A stretch of 16,015 nucleotides of DNA from CAZVEV01 sp964625865 (GTDB lineage Bacteria; Planctomycetota; Phycisphaerae; SM23-33): positions 1 to 16,015 of the forward strand of contig CAZVEV010000121.1 of assembly GCA_964625865.1 (NCBI GenBank), read 5' to 3'. The translations under genes were made by a program, and so were the position numbers. Positions 1 to 6,909 of the stretch are shown here, piece by piece. Within the stretch, counting starts at the first letter, position 1. Every line of letters begins with the position of its first letter. Below the pieces are notes generated by a model that had not been told where the DNA came from, did no database searches, and saw only the letters and a program-made list of their open reading frames with translations.

Positions 1-77
1 ATACGGTGACGCAACGTCGTGGTTGCCGCTTCGCGTCAAGCCACGGCACCCGCGCCGGTTCTCTTTGCGCGCGGATC

Positions 78-1547
78 CTACTCGAACTCGCGGGGGTGTC
101 GTCGCTTGAGTTCCTCGACAGCGTGACCGCGGCCGGTCGCTTCCAGACGCTTGCAGTAGTCGCGCAGATGGCCCCGCGCGTGGTACGGACCGCCCTCCCG
201 CAAAACGGTCTGCAGCGGGTCCTCGGCCGCCCCGTCGGGCATGGAAGCCATCATCTCGTCATGCCATTTCGCCAGAGCCCCCGCCGCCCGGGCCACCACG
301 TCAGGGCGCTCGGCCGCCAGGTCATGCTCCTCGTGCGGATCGTCGGCAAGGTTGAACAGCATCTCCTCGGGGAAGAGCTGATACCCGTCATGGTACGTTC
401 GGATGTAGAGCCAGTCGCCCATGCGGACCGACCGCTGGCAGACGTGGCAGCACTGGCTGATGACGGCGAAGGCCTTGCCGCAGTCGGCCCCCTCGGTCAG
501 GGCGGCGGCGTAGCTTTGTCCGTCCCAGGCCTCCTGGCGCGGCTGGTCGAGCATCTCCGCCAGCGTCGGGGCAAGGTCCAGGTTGTGGTGCAGGCCCGTG
601 TCGACGTGCCCGGCTTGCCCCCGCCCGGGCCAGCGGATGATCATCGGAATGCGACACGTGGCCTGGTCGGCCGTCGCGTGCTCCTTGTAGATGCCCAACT
701 CGCCGTGGTTCTCGCCGTGATCGGACGAGATGATCACGACCAGGTCGTCCATCACGCCCTTGGCCTCCAGCGCGTCGAACAGGTGTCCAATGTGCGAATC
801 CATGTACGCAATGCCGCAATCGTACCCGTCGATGTGATGGCGCAACTCGTCCATATTATGTACGTGCGACGTGTGGCGCGGATGGTTCTCGTACGGGTTG
901 TCGTTGTACATGTTCATTTCGCTGGCCGAGTTCGGGCCGACCTTGTCCTGGTGGGCCTCGACGACCTCTTCGGTCAGCCACTCGGGCAGGGGCTGGCCCT
1001 CGAACGGATTGCCGAACTCCGCCGGCGCCCGGTACACCGCGTGCGGGTCCCAGTAGTTCACGTGGAGGAACCAGTCGTCGGAGGCGGCGTTGCGGTCGAT
1101 CCAGTCCAGCACGGTGGGGGTCACTTCCTCGGCTGACTCGCCCCCGCACTTGCCCGTGTTGACCATCTCGGTGAACCCGCCGTAGAACCAGTAGGCCGAG
1201 TGGCGTTCGGCAAACGGGCTTATCGAGACGGTCCGCATGCCCGCGCGGCGGAAGATGCGCGGCAGGCAATACTGGTCGAACCGTGCCCTGAAGCGTCGCT
1301 GGGGGCCTTCCAGGCGCATGTCCGCCGCCGTCCCGCCGTGCCCCACCGCCCCGTTGTGAATGCCGAACCTCCCGCTCATCAGCGCCGCCCGGGCCGGCAG
1401 GCACGGCGCGTCGGAACTGTAGTAGTTGTCGAACCGCACGCCCTCGGACGCGATCCGGTCGATGTTCGGCGAGGTGTTGCGGGCGTATCCGTAGCAGCCC
1501 AGGTGGTCCGGGCGCAGGGTATCGAGATCCAGAAACAGAACGCGCAT
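78..1547 (-). CDS. Sulfatase (formylglycine-dependent), no signal peptide
   Basis: A 489-residue protein of the type I sulfatase / alkaline phosphatase superfamily, which hydrolyses sulfate esters using a cysteine-derived formylglycine. The N-terminus MRVLFLDLDTLRPDHLGCYG carries the first metal-binding aspartates (D7, D9). The modification site is CLPAR at residues 49-53 (C-x-P-x-R with Ala in place of the usual Ser). NYWDPH (164-169) and SSDHGENHGE (274-283) supply further active-site and metal-site residues. I chose the ATG at 1547 because AAAGGA sits about six bases upstream and translation enters the first sulfatase strand at once; a longer frame upstream gives an unrelated leader. There is no signal peptide or Tat motif, so the enzyme should be cytoplasmic unless it is exported by another route. 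It begins 74 bases after the rpoD stop on the same strand, with no clear promoter between them. The substrate cannot be told from sequence; a related phosphoesterase or sulfotransferase-like hydrolase is possible but less likely given the intact C-x-P-x-R. Confidence 0.94.
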   Translation of the reverse strand: MRVLFLDLDTLRPDHLGCYGYARNTSPNIDRIASEGVRFDNYYSSDAPCLPARAALMSGRFGIHNGAVGHGGTAADMRLEGPQRRFRARFDQYCLPRIFRRAGMRTVSISPFAERHSAYWFYGGFTEMVNTGKCGGESAEEVTPTVLDWIDRNAASDDWFLHVNYWDPHAVYRAPAEFGNPFEGQPLPEWLTEEVVEAHQDKVGPNSASEMNMYNDNPYENHPRHTSHVHNMDELRHHIDGYDCGIAYMDSHIGHLFDALEAKGVMDDLVVIISSDHGENHGELGIYKEHATADQATCRIPMIIRWPGRGQAGHVDTGLHHNLDLAPTLAEMLDQPRQEAWDGQSYAAALTEGADCGKAFAVISQCCHVCQRSVRMGDWLYIRTYHDGYQLFPEEMLFNLADDPHEEHDLAAERPDVVARAAGALAKWHDEMMASMPDGAAEDPLQTVLREGGPYHARGHLRDYCKRLEATGRGHAVEELKRRHPREFE

Positions 1548-1576
1548 CGGTGTCCTTTCATTCACGCCCGCGCCGC

Positions 1577-1594
1577 TGGGTGCGACGGCACCCA
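1577..1594 (-). terminator. Small hairpin after rpoD, possible weak terminator
   Basis: A perfect 7-base stem (TGGGTGC / GCACCCA) with a 4-base loop lies 28 bases beyond the rpoD stop and about 30 bases before the sulfatase start. No U-run follows on the minus strand, so it is not a canonical intrinsic terminator. It may only attenuate read-through or stabilise the rpoD 3' end. Confidence 0.3.
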
Positions 1595-1621
1595 CAAGCT
1601 CGCCCGCTAAACGCGCGGGAC

Positions 1622-3301
1622 TCACTTGTCGTCTTCGTCGTCCTCGTCCTCGTCGGTGGTGGCGCCCTCGAGGAAGCCCTCGAGCTTGCGCGACCGGACG
1701 GGGTGCTGGAGCTTGCGGATGGCCTTGGCTTCAACCTGGCGAACGCGCTCGCGGGTGACCTTGAAGATCCGCCCCACTTCTTCCAACGTGTAGGTGTATC
1801 CGTCGCCGATCCCGTAACGCAGCTTGATGATCTCGCGCTCGCGATAGGTCAGCGTCTTGAGCACTTCCTCGATGCGGTCCTTGAGCATCTCGGTGCCCGC
1901 GGTCTCGACGGGGCTCTCGGCCGACTCGTCCTCGATGAAGTCGCCGAAGTAGCTGTCCTCGCTCTCGCCGACGGGCCTGTCGAGGCTGATCGGATGGCGC
2001 GAGATTTTCAGCACGCGCCTCGCTTCGGGAATGCTCATGCCGGCCTGGGCGGCAATCTCCTCGATGGTGGGCTCGCGTCCGAGGTCCTGCACCAGCCGCT
2101 TGGAGATGTTCCGCAGCTTGCTCATGGTCTCGATCATGTGCACGGGGATACGGATGGTGCGGGCGTGGTCGGCGATCGCGCGCGTAATCGCCTGGCGGAT
2201 CCACCAGGTGGCGTACGTGGAAAACTTGTAGCCGCGCCGGTACTCGTACTTGTCGACGGCACGCATGAGGCCCGTGTTGCCCTCTTGGATGATGTCCAGG
2301 AAGCTCAGGCCGCGGTTGCGGTACTTCTTGGCGATCGAGACGACCAGGCGGAGGTTCCCGCCGGACAGTTCCCGCTTGGCCTGCTCGTAGTCGTTGAAGA
2401 CCTTCTGGATGGCGCGGACGCGTTTGGTCAGCACGTCGGGCTCTTCCAGCACGAGGTCGATCAGGCCGTCGAGTTCCTCCTTCATCACGTCGACGTCCTC
2501 GGGCGGGATGTTCTCGGCGTCGGCGTGGGCGATGGTGCGGGTCAGCTCGTTCATCTTGGCCGAGATGTGCTGCAACTTCTTCATCAGCGGCTGGACGCGG
2601 CTGGTCCGAAGCGACAGTTCCTCGACGAGCTTGGCCACGCGGCGCCTGCGCCGCCACAGGTTGCGCAGCAGGCGGTGCTGCTCGCGCTCGGACCGTTTGG
2701 TCGACCGCACGCGGGCCCAGTCGCCCGTGTTGGCGTCGATGACCTTGTCGATCGTGCCGAGATTCGCGGGCATGCGCGCGGTGATCGTTTCCTTCGAGAG
2801 GTTCTCCGCCGTTGATATCTTCATCGTCCGGTCGAAGGGCAGGTCGCCGGCGTGGACCTGAACGAGAATATCCCGCGCCTGCTTGACGCAGTAATCGCTT
2901 TCCAGGACGCGGCGGCGGAAGTGCATCCGCGTCATCTCGATCTTCTTGGCCAGGGCGATCTCTTCGGCCCGCGTGAGCAGGGGAATCTCGCCCATCTGCG
3001 TCAGGTACATCCGCACGGGATCGTCGATGCGTTTCCTGGCCGCCTCGATCTCTTCAGCCGACCGCGAGCGCCCCTTCTTCTGACCGTCGGCCGAAGCGAC
3101 GAACGGTTGGCGCCGGGCGGCCTCGAGTTCGTCAATCAACTCGATGCCCAGTTCGTCCAGGGTCATCAGGAGGGAATCCAGTTCGTCCGGCGATACGCTC
3201 TCGTCGGGCAGGTCGTCGTTCAGTTCCTCGTAGGTGAGGAACCCGCGCTGCTTCCCTTTGGCAATGATCTTCTTAATGCTGGCGCGCAGTCCGTCAGACA
3301 T
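1622..3301 (-). CDS. rpoD: RNA polymerase primary sigma factor RpoD (sigma-70)
   Basis: A 559-residue group 1 sigma factor that directs core RNA polymerase to housekeeping promoters. Region 1.1 is present (about 5-60, including KQRGFLTYEELNDDLP). Region 1.2 runs about 91-125 (DDPVRMYLTQMGEIPLLTR). A long charged non-conserved insert fills about 126-310. Region 2 (about 311-381) contains NLRLVVSIAKKYRNRGLSFL and the -10-recognition segment KFSTYATWWIRQAITRAI. Region 3 follows HARTIRIPVHMIE. Region 4 (about 470-545) has the -35 helix-turn-helix YTLEEVGRIFKVTRERVRQV. Region 1.1 together with the full insert marks it as the primary, not an alternative, sigma factor. The ATG at 3301 has TAGGAG seven bases upstream. 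The C-terminus ends in an acidic tail (DEDEDDEDDK) beyond region 4. A near-consensus promoter lies in the 144-base gap behind it, so it need not depend on dnaG transcription. Confidence 0.98.
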   Translation of the reverse strand: MSDGLRASIKKIIAKGKQRGFLTYEELNDDLPDESVSPDELDSLLMTLDELGIELIDELEAARRQPFVASADGQKKGRSRSAEEIEAARKRIDDPVRMYLTQMGEIPLLTRAEEIALAKKIEMTRMHFRRRVLESDYCVKQARDILVQVHAGDLPFDRTMKISTAENLSKETITARMPANLGTIDKVIDANTGDWARVRSTKRSEREQHRLLRNLWRRRRRVAKLVEELSLRTSRVQPLMKKLQHISAKMNELTRTIAHADAENIPPEDVDVMKEELDGLIDLVLEEPDVLTKRVRAIQKVFNDYEQAKRELSGGNLRLVVSIAKKYRNRGLSFLDIIQEGNTGLMRAVDKYEYRRGYKFSTYATWWIRQAITRAIADHARTIRIPVHMIETMSKLRNISKRLVQDLGREPTIEEIAAQAGMSIPEARRVLKISRHPISLDRPVGESEDSYFGDFIEDESAESPVETAGTEMLKDRIEEVLKTLTYREREIIKLRYGIGDGYTYTLEEVGRIFKVTRERVRQVEAKAIRKLQHPVRSRKLEGFLEGATTDEDEDDEDDK

Positions 3302-3366
3302 TCAGCAACTCCTACTGGCCGCTATATACATACTCTTGAATCTCAAAAGTGGTGTAAACGTATTAG

Positions 3367-3394
3367 TTTATACATGGTCATAACCCGATGTCAA
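3367..3394 (-). promoter_or_regulatory. Vegetative promoter of rpoD
   Basis: On the minus strand TTGACA (3389-3394, 6 of 6 to consensus) is followed by a 16-base spacer and TATAAA (3367-3372, 5 of 6). This predicts a start near 3360 and a leader of about 58 bases before the rpoD ATG. The surrounding 3310-3395 stretch is much more AT-rich than the rest of the window. An imperfect inverted repeat (TGTAAAC / GTTTATACA) covers the -10 element and start point. Confidence 0.7.
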
Positions 3395-3445
3395 CCCCAA
3401 TCGGCCTCGCGTTTTGCCCGATCGGCGATCCATCGGTTGGTTCGA

Positions 3446-5242
3446 TCACTGAATCATAGGCCGACGCCCGGGCTGATCCGGGTCGCCGCGGAGGCGACGC
3501 TGGATCTCTCGCAGGGCTTCATCGGCATCAATGCCGCCGGCCTTTACCTCGCGATACTCCTGTAACCCCTTTCGATACAAAAGCTTCCCTACCGCACCGT
3601 CGAGGGTGTTCTCGTAGTTGCCCCGCACCTCGCCCTCGGTGGCCAGATTCGCCAACAATGGTCCGTATTCGATCAGGTCCTCGGCGGAAAGCAAACTGTC
3701 CAGTTCGAGCCGCCCGGCCTCGCCCAGCCGCCAGATGCAGTCAGCCACCACGCGGAGTCGCGGGTCGCGGAAGTCCCCGGCGTCCAGTCGCTCGGCGACC
3801 GTGTCGAAAAGGTCCGGCTTGCAGATCAGGACCTCGAGGATCTGTCGTTCGGCCAGCGCCACCAGTCGCTCGTCGCTGGTCCGTTCGGTCGCGGCCGCGG
3901 CCGTTGCGGCGGGCCTGCCGCGCCGGCCCAGGCGGTGCATCATCTGCTGAAGCTCGCGCGGGGGCACGTTCATGATGTGACCGATGTGCTGGGCCAACTG
4001 GCCCCGCTTCATCTCGTCGATCGCCCCGTAGGCGCTCGAGGACACGATCAGCCGCAGGAACTCCTCGACGACCCGCCCGCGATCCGGCAGGTGTCCCCCG
4101 GCCGCCGCCAGGTCCGCCTGACGACGCTGCCAGGCGTACTCGATCGCGTCGGGCGCCGCAGCGACCAGTTCGCGCATCGCCTCGGGACCCTCGGCCAGCA
4201 CGAAATCGCACGGGTCCTTGCCCGCCGGAATCGTCGCGACGCGAACGTTTACCTGCTGGGCCAGGAACTTCTCCAGCGCCCGCTCGGCGGCGGTAGCCCC
4301 GGCGACGTCGGCGTCGAACAGCAGGACCACCTCCTTGGCGCGGTTGCGGGACAGGGCGCGGACCTGTCGGTCGGTCAGGGCCGTCCCCAGCGGCGCCACG
4401 ACGTTGGTCAGACCGGCCTGCAGAGGCACCAGGGCGTCCATGTAGCCTTCGACGACGATGGCCTGGCCCGACTCGCGAATGCCTTCGCGCGACCAGTTCA
4501 GCGCGAACAGCTCGCCCGACTTGTCGAACAGCGACGTCTCGGGACTGTTGAGGTACTTGGCGCGTTCTTCGGCGGCAAGGGCGCGCCCGCCGAAGGCGAT
4601 CACGCGATCCCCCGCGTCGCTGATCGGGAAGATCAGGCGGTTGCGGAAACGGTCGTAGCAGCCCCCCCCGTCGCGCTCGGCCGCCAGGCCGGCCGCCACC
4701 AACTGCGCGTCGGAGAACCCCTCGCGCCTCGCGGCGTTTATCAAGGCGTCCCACGACTCAGGCGCGTAGCCCAGGCCGAAACGCTCGATCGACTCATCGG
4801 TCAGTTGGCGCCGGCGCGCGTAGGCCAGCGCATCGGCCCCCGCAGAGGCGAGCAACTGCTTGTGGAAGAACGCGGCGGCAAACGCCGTGACCAGACGCAG
4901 GTCGTTCTTGCTGAGCCCCTCGGCCACCGGGCGCACGGGCGCCTGGGTGTCCGGCAGGGGAATGTGGACCCGCTCGGCGAGCATCCGGACGGCCTCGGGG
5001 AAGCTGATGTTCTCGTACCGCATGACGAAGTGGAACACCGACACGCCGGCCCCGCAGGCGAAGCACTTGAAGATCTGCTTGGTCGGCGAGACCCGCATCG
5101 AGGGGTTCTTGTCGTCGTGGAAGGGGCACAGGCCCACGTACTCGCTGCCCTTGCGTTTCAGGGCGACGTACTGGGAGATCAGTTCCACGATGTCCGTGGC
5201 CTGCTGAACCTGGTGGATGAACTGTTCGGGGAATCTAGGCAC
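3446..5242 (-). CDS. dnaG: DNA primase DnaG
   Basis: A 598-residue bacterial primase that makes RNA primers at the replication fork. The N-terminal CHC2 zinc domain shows C39, H42, C60 and C63 (GLCPFH ... KCFACG). The catalytic core has the basic motif RFRNRLIFPI (198-207). The Toprim fold has VVEGYMDA (263-270, E265) and LLFDADVAG (308-316, D310 and D312), followed by GKDPCDF (341-347). The C-terminal part (about 455-585) is the diverged helicase-interaction region. The start is GTG at 5242; PRFPEQFIHQV matches the usual DnaG opening and no longer in-frame start is better. Its Shine-Dalgarno is weak. It lies upstream of rpoD on the same strand, the common bacterial dnaG-rpoD pairing, but rpsU is absent from this block. 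A G8 run in the coding strand (4662-4669) encodes the Gly stretch at about 192-194. Confidence 0.97.
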   Translation of the reverse strand: MPRFPEQFIHQVQQATDIVELISQYVALKRKGSEYVGLCPFHDDKNPSMRVSPTKQIFKCFACGAGVSVFHFVMRYENISFPEAVRMLAERVHIPLPDTQAPVRPVAEGLSKNDLRLVTAFAAAFFHKQLLASAGADALAYARRRQLTDESIERFGLGYAPESWDALINAARREGFSDAQLVAAGLAAERDGGGCYDRFRNRLIFPISDAGDRVIAFGGRALAAEERAKYLNSPETSLFDKSGELFALNWSREGIRESGQAIVVEGYMDALVPLQAGLTNVVAPLGTALTDRQVRALSRNRAKEVVLLFDADVAGATAAERALEKFLAQQVNVRVATIPAGKDPCDFVLAEGPEAMRELVAAAPDAIEYAWQRRQADLAAAGGHLPDRGRVVEEFLRLIVSSSAYGAIDEMKRGQLAQHIGHIMNVPPRELQQMMHRLGRRGRPAATAAAATERTSDERLVALAERQILEVLICKPDLFDTVAERLDAGDFRDPRLRVVADCIWRLGEAGRLELDSLLSAEDLIEYGPLLANLATEGEVRGNYENTLDGAVGKLLYRKGLQEYREVKAGGIDADEALREIQRRLRGDPDQPGRRPMIQ

Positions 5243-5266
5243 TGGAAGTCCGTGCTCTATGGCCCG

Positions 5267-5340
5267 CCACAGAGATACAGAGAGGGAAGAAGGAGATTGT
5301 GGTTATGTCGTCTCCAAACCCTTCCTCTGCGTCTCTGTGG
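5267..5340. repeat. Imperfect inverted repeat between rnhA and dnaG
   Basis: The arms are 5267-5289 (begins CCACAGAGATACAGAG) and 5321-5340 (ends CTCTGCGTCTCTGTGG). Their reverse complements agree except for two substitutions and one three-base gap, and a 31-base loop separates them. The element fills much of the 158-base gap between two same-strand genes, where RNA could fold into a long hairpin. Its sequence resembles dispersed palindromes I recall from several environmental genomes, but that is memory, not a search. Confidence 0.7.
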
Positions 5341-5400
5341 AGACCTCTGACTGTCTTGTTACGTTCCGCAACCGCACCGGGTCTCTCTGCCCCGTTCGGG

Positions 5401-5823
5401 CTATCCGTTTGCGACGACGATGTTTCGGCCCTCGTCGAGGGCCCGGTTGACCAGCGCGTCGGCCTGCGTGTTCTTCTCGCGGCGGACATGGTGGAAGTCA
5501 CACCGCTGGAACTGCCCGGCCAGTTGGCGGGCCTCTTCGAACAAGGGCTTTAACCCCTCGTTCTTCACGCGGTACTGGCCCGTCATCTGGCGGATCATCA
5601 ACTGCGAATCACTGAACAGGTCGACCTGGCCGGCCCCGAGCGACGCCGCGGCGGTCAGGGCGGCGATCATGGCCGAGTATTCGGCCACGTTGTTCGTCGC
5701 GCGACCCAGGAAGATCCCTTCGGCGCGCAGGGGCGGCTGGTCGGACGCCTCGGCGTCGGCGATCACGAACCCGCAGGCGGCCGGCCCGGGATTGCCCCTG
5801 GCCCCGCCGTCAGTATGAATCAA
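5401..5823 (-). CDS. rnhA: RNase HI-family ribonuclease
   Basis: A roughly 140-residue RNase H that cleaves the RNA strand of RNA:DNA hybrids. The four acidic catalytic positions are visible: D5 in TDGGARGNPGP, E48 in NNVAEYSAM, D72 in FSDSQLMI and D122 in QADALVN. A conserved His precedes the last motif (HHVRREKN). The short length without a basic protrusion resembles the archaeal/Bacillus YpdQ-like type rather than E. coli RnhA. The start is uncertain. TTG at 5823 is the first ordinary start in frame but has no Shine-Dalgarno and leaves almost no N-terminal strand. An ATT at 5838 would add five residues (MPQHV in front of LIHTDGG) and has GGAG nine bases upstream; an in-frame TGA closes the frame at 5842-5844. 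It follows the zinc-ribbon gene by about 60-75 bases, so co-transcription is likely. Confidence 0.92.
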   Translation of the reverse strand: MIHTDGGARGNPGPAACGFVIADAEASDQPPLRAEGIFLGRATNNVAEYSAMIAALTAAASLGAGQVDLFSDSQLMIRQMTGQYRVKNEGLKPLFEEARQLAGQFQRCDFHHVRREKNTQADALVNRALDEGRNIVVANG

Positions 5824-5897
5824 TACGTGCTGTGGAATCGTTCACATCTCCGGTGTCCAAACAGGTCAGCCGCAGGCGGCCACGGTCGCGGGCGACT

Positions 5898-6638
5898 CTA
5901 CTGCGCCGCGTCGGTCGGGATGTACAAAATGCGCCCGCAGTTGTCACACGTGCGAATCTCGTCCCGCACGCGAAGTGCGTTGGCGTGCTCGGCGTTCAGG
6001 GTCATGTAGCACCCGCCGCAGACGTAGCTGTACGGCGGTTTGCGGCCCTGGATCTCGATCTCGGCCATCGCCTCGCCGTCGTATCGGCCCGCCACGCGAT
6101 TGAACGCGCCGAGCGTCTCGGGCGAGACGGCCTGGGCGGCGGCATCGCGTTTGGCCGTCAGTTGCTCGAGCATGGCGTTGAGGCGGTCGACCTCCGCCTG
6201 GCTGCTCGCCTGGACCTCCGCGAGGCGCTGCTGCTCGACCTCGATGTCCGCCTCGATCTTCTTGGCCTCGCCCTCGATGACCTCAACCTGCTGGAGAATC
6301 TGGAGCGCGCTTTCCTCCAGGCGGGCGTTGTCGGCCTTGATCGTGTTCATCTGCGTCAGGATCGCCGCGTACTCTTTGTTCGTCTTGGCCGTGTTCAGCG
6401 AGGTCCGGAGGTGCGAAACGCGGTCTTCCTTGGCCTTGAGGTCCACGCCGAGGCTGTCGGCCCGGGCACGGTGGTTCATCATGCTCTCGTGGAGGATCCC
6501 CCATTCATCACGACGCTGATCGATCTTGCGCTGCTGCACTGTCACGGCGTTTTGACGGCTCTTGAGCCGTCGTCTCACTTGCGCCAACTGGCGTTCGATC
6601 GACTGAAGGTTCAACATCGCTGTCAACATCTGTCCCAT
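5898..6638 (-). CDS. Coiled-coil protein with C4 zinc ribbon (CT398-like)
   Basis: A 246-residue protein. Residues 1 to about 175 are almost wholly charged heptad-like helix (for example QLAQVRRRLKSRQNAVTVQQ), predicted to form a long coiled-coil hairpin. Residues about 200-240 form a zinc ribbon with two Cys pairs, VCGGCY and CDNCG. This is the architecture of the C4-type zinc-ribbon family that includes chlamydial CT398. The biochemical function is not settled; links to flagellar/type III or RNA-related complexes have been proposed for individual members. The neighbour is informative: in actinobacteria the homologue also sits directly upstream of an RNase H gene, as here. The ATG at 6638 is the first in frame and has only a weak purine stretch (GAAGAGAG) upstream; M4 is an alternative start. 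It lacks a signal peptide and should be cytoplasmic. Confidence 0.88.
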   Translation of the reverse strand: MGQMLTAMLNLQSIERQLAQVRRRLKSRQNAVTVQQRKIDQRRDEWGILHESMMNHRARADSLGVDLKAKEDRVSHLRTSLNTAKTNKEYAAILTQMNTIKADNARLEESALQILQQVEVIEGEAKKIEADIEVEQQRLAEVQASSQAEVDRLNAMLEQLTAKRDAAAQAVSPETLGAFNRVAGRYDGEAMAEIEIQGRKPPYSYVCGGCYMTLNAEHANALRVRDEIRTCDNCGRILYIPTDAAQ

Positions 6639-6686
6639 GCAAATACTCTCTTCACTTTTGATCAGGTAAAGCGGCGCGAGCCATGT

Positions 6687-6714
6687 AGTTTACTGATTCC
6701 CCGCCCGGGTTCAA
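6687..6714 (-). promoter_or_regulatory. Candidate promoter for the zinc-ribbon / rnhA genes
   Basis: On the minus strand TTGAAC (6709-6714) and TAAACT (6687-6692) are separated by 16 bases, each 4 of 6 to the sigma-70 consensus. The predicted leader to the ATG at 6638 is about 40 bases. This is a plausible match in the right place, not a strong one. Confidence 0.3.
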
Positions 6715-6768
6715 GCCCCATCGGGAAGAAAAAATGCCCTCCCCTCTCGTACGCCCCGTCCGGCGTGT

Positions 6769-6821
6769 CATCGGTCCGTGGACCGATGGCCGCACACGCC
6801 TCCCACGACGCAGCGTGCGTC
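6769..6821. promoter_or_regulatory. Two tandem palindromes in the divergent rsmA / zinc-ribbon gap
   Basis: The 271-base gap holds a perfect palindrome with 9-base arms (CATCGGTCC / GGACCGATG, two-base centre, 6769-6788). Eighteen bases on lies a second with 6-base arms (GACGCA / TGCGTC, three-base centre, 6807-6821). Their position between divergent genes suits operators or short leader hairpins. No convincing promoter for rsmA was found nearby. Confidence 0.35.
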
Positions 6822-6909
6822 TTAGCGTCCGTCCCGACCGCATGGCGTCGGTCACGATGGTCTGATATGCTTGGATCGCCGGACCGGTCTCCGGGAACAA
6901 GAAGACACG

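Noticed and set aside
1550..2815. A 421-codon open frame on the plus strand over rpoD
   Set aside because: It is antisense to an unmistakable sigma-70 gene; its composition is that of a reverse-complement shadow.
6699..6722. tRNA T-arm-like sequence (GGGTTCAAGCCCC)
   Set aside because: Only three flanking base pairs form, with no acceptor, D or anticodon stem around it and no CCA end. It is most likely chance.
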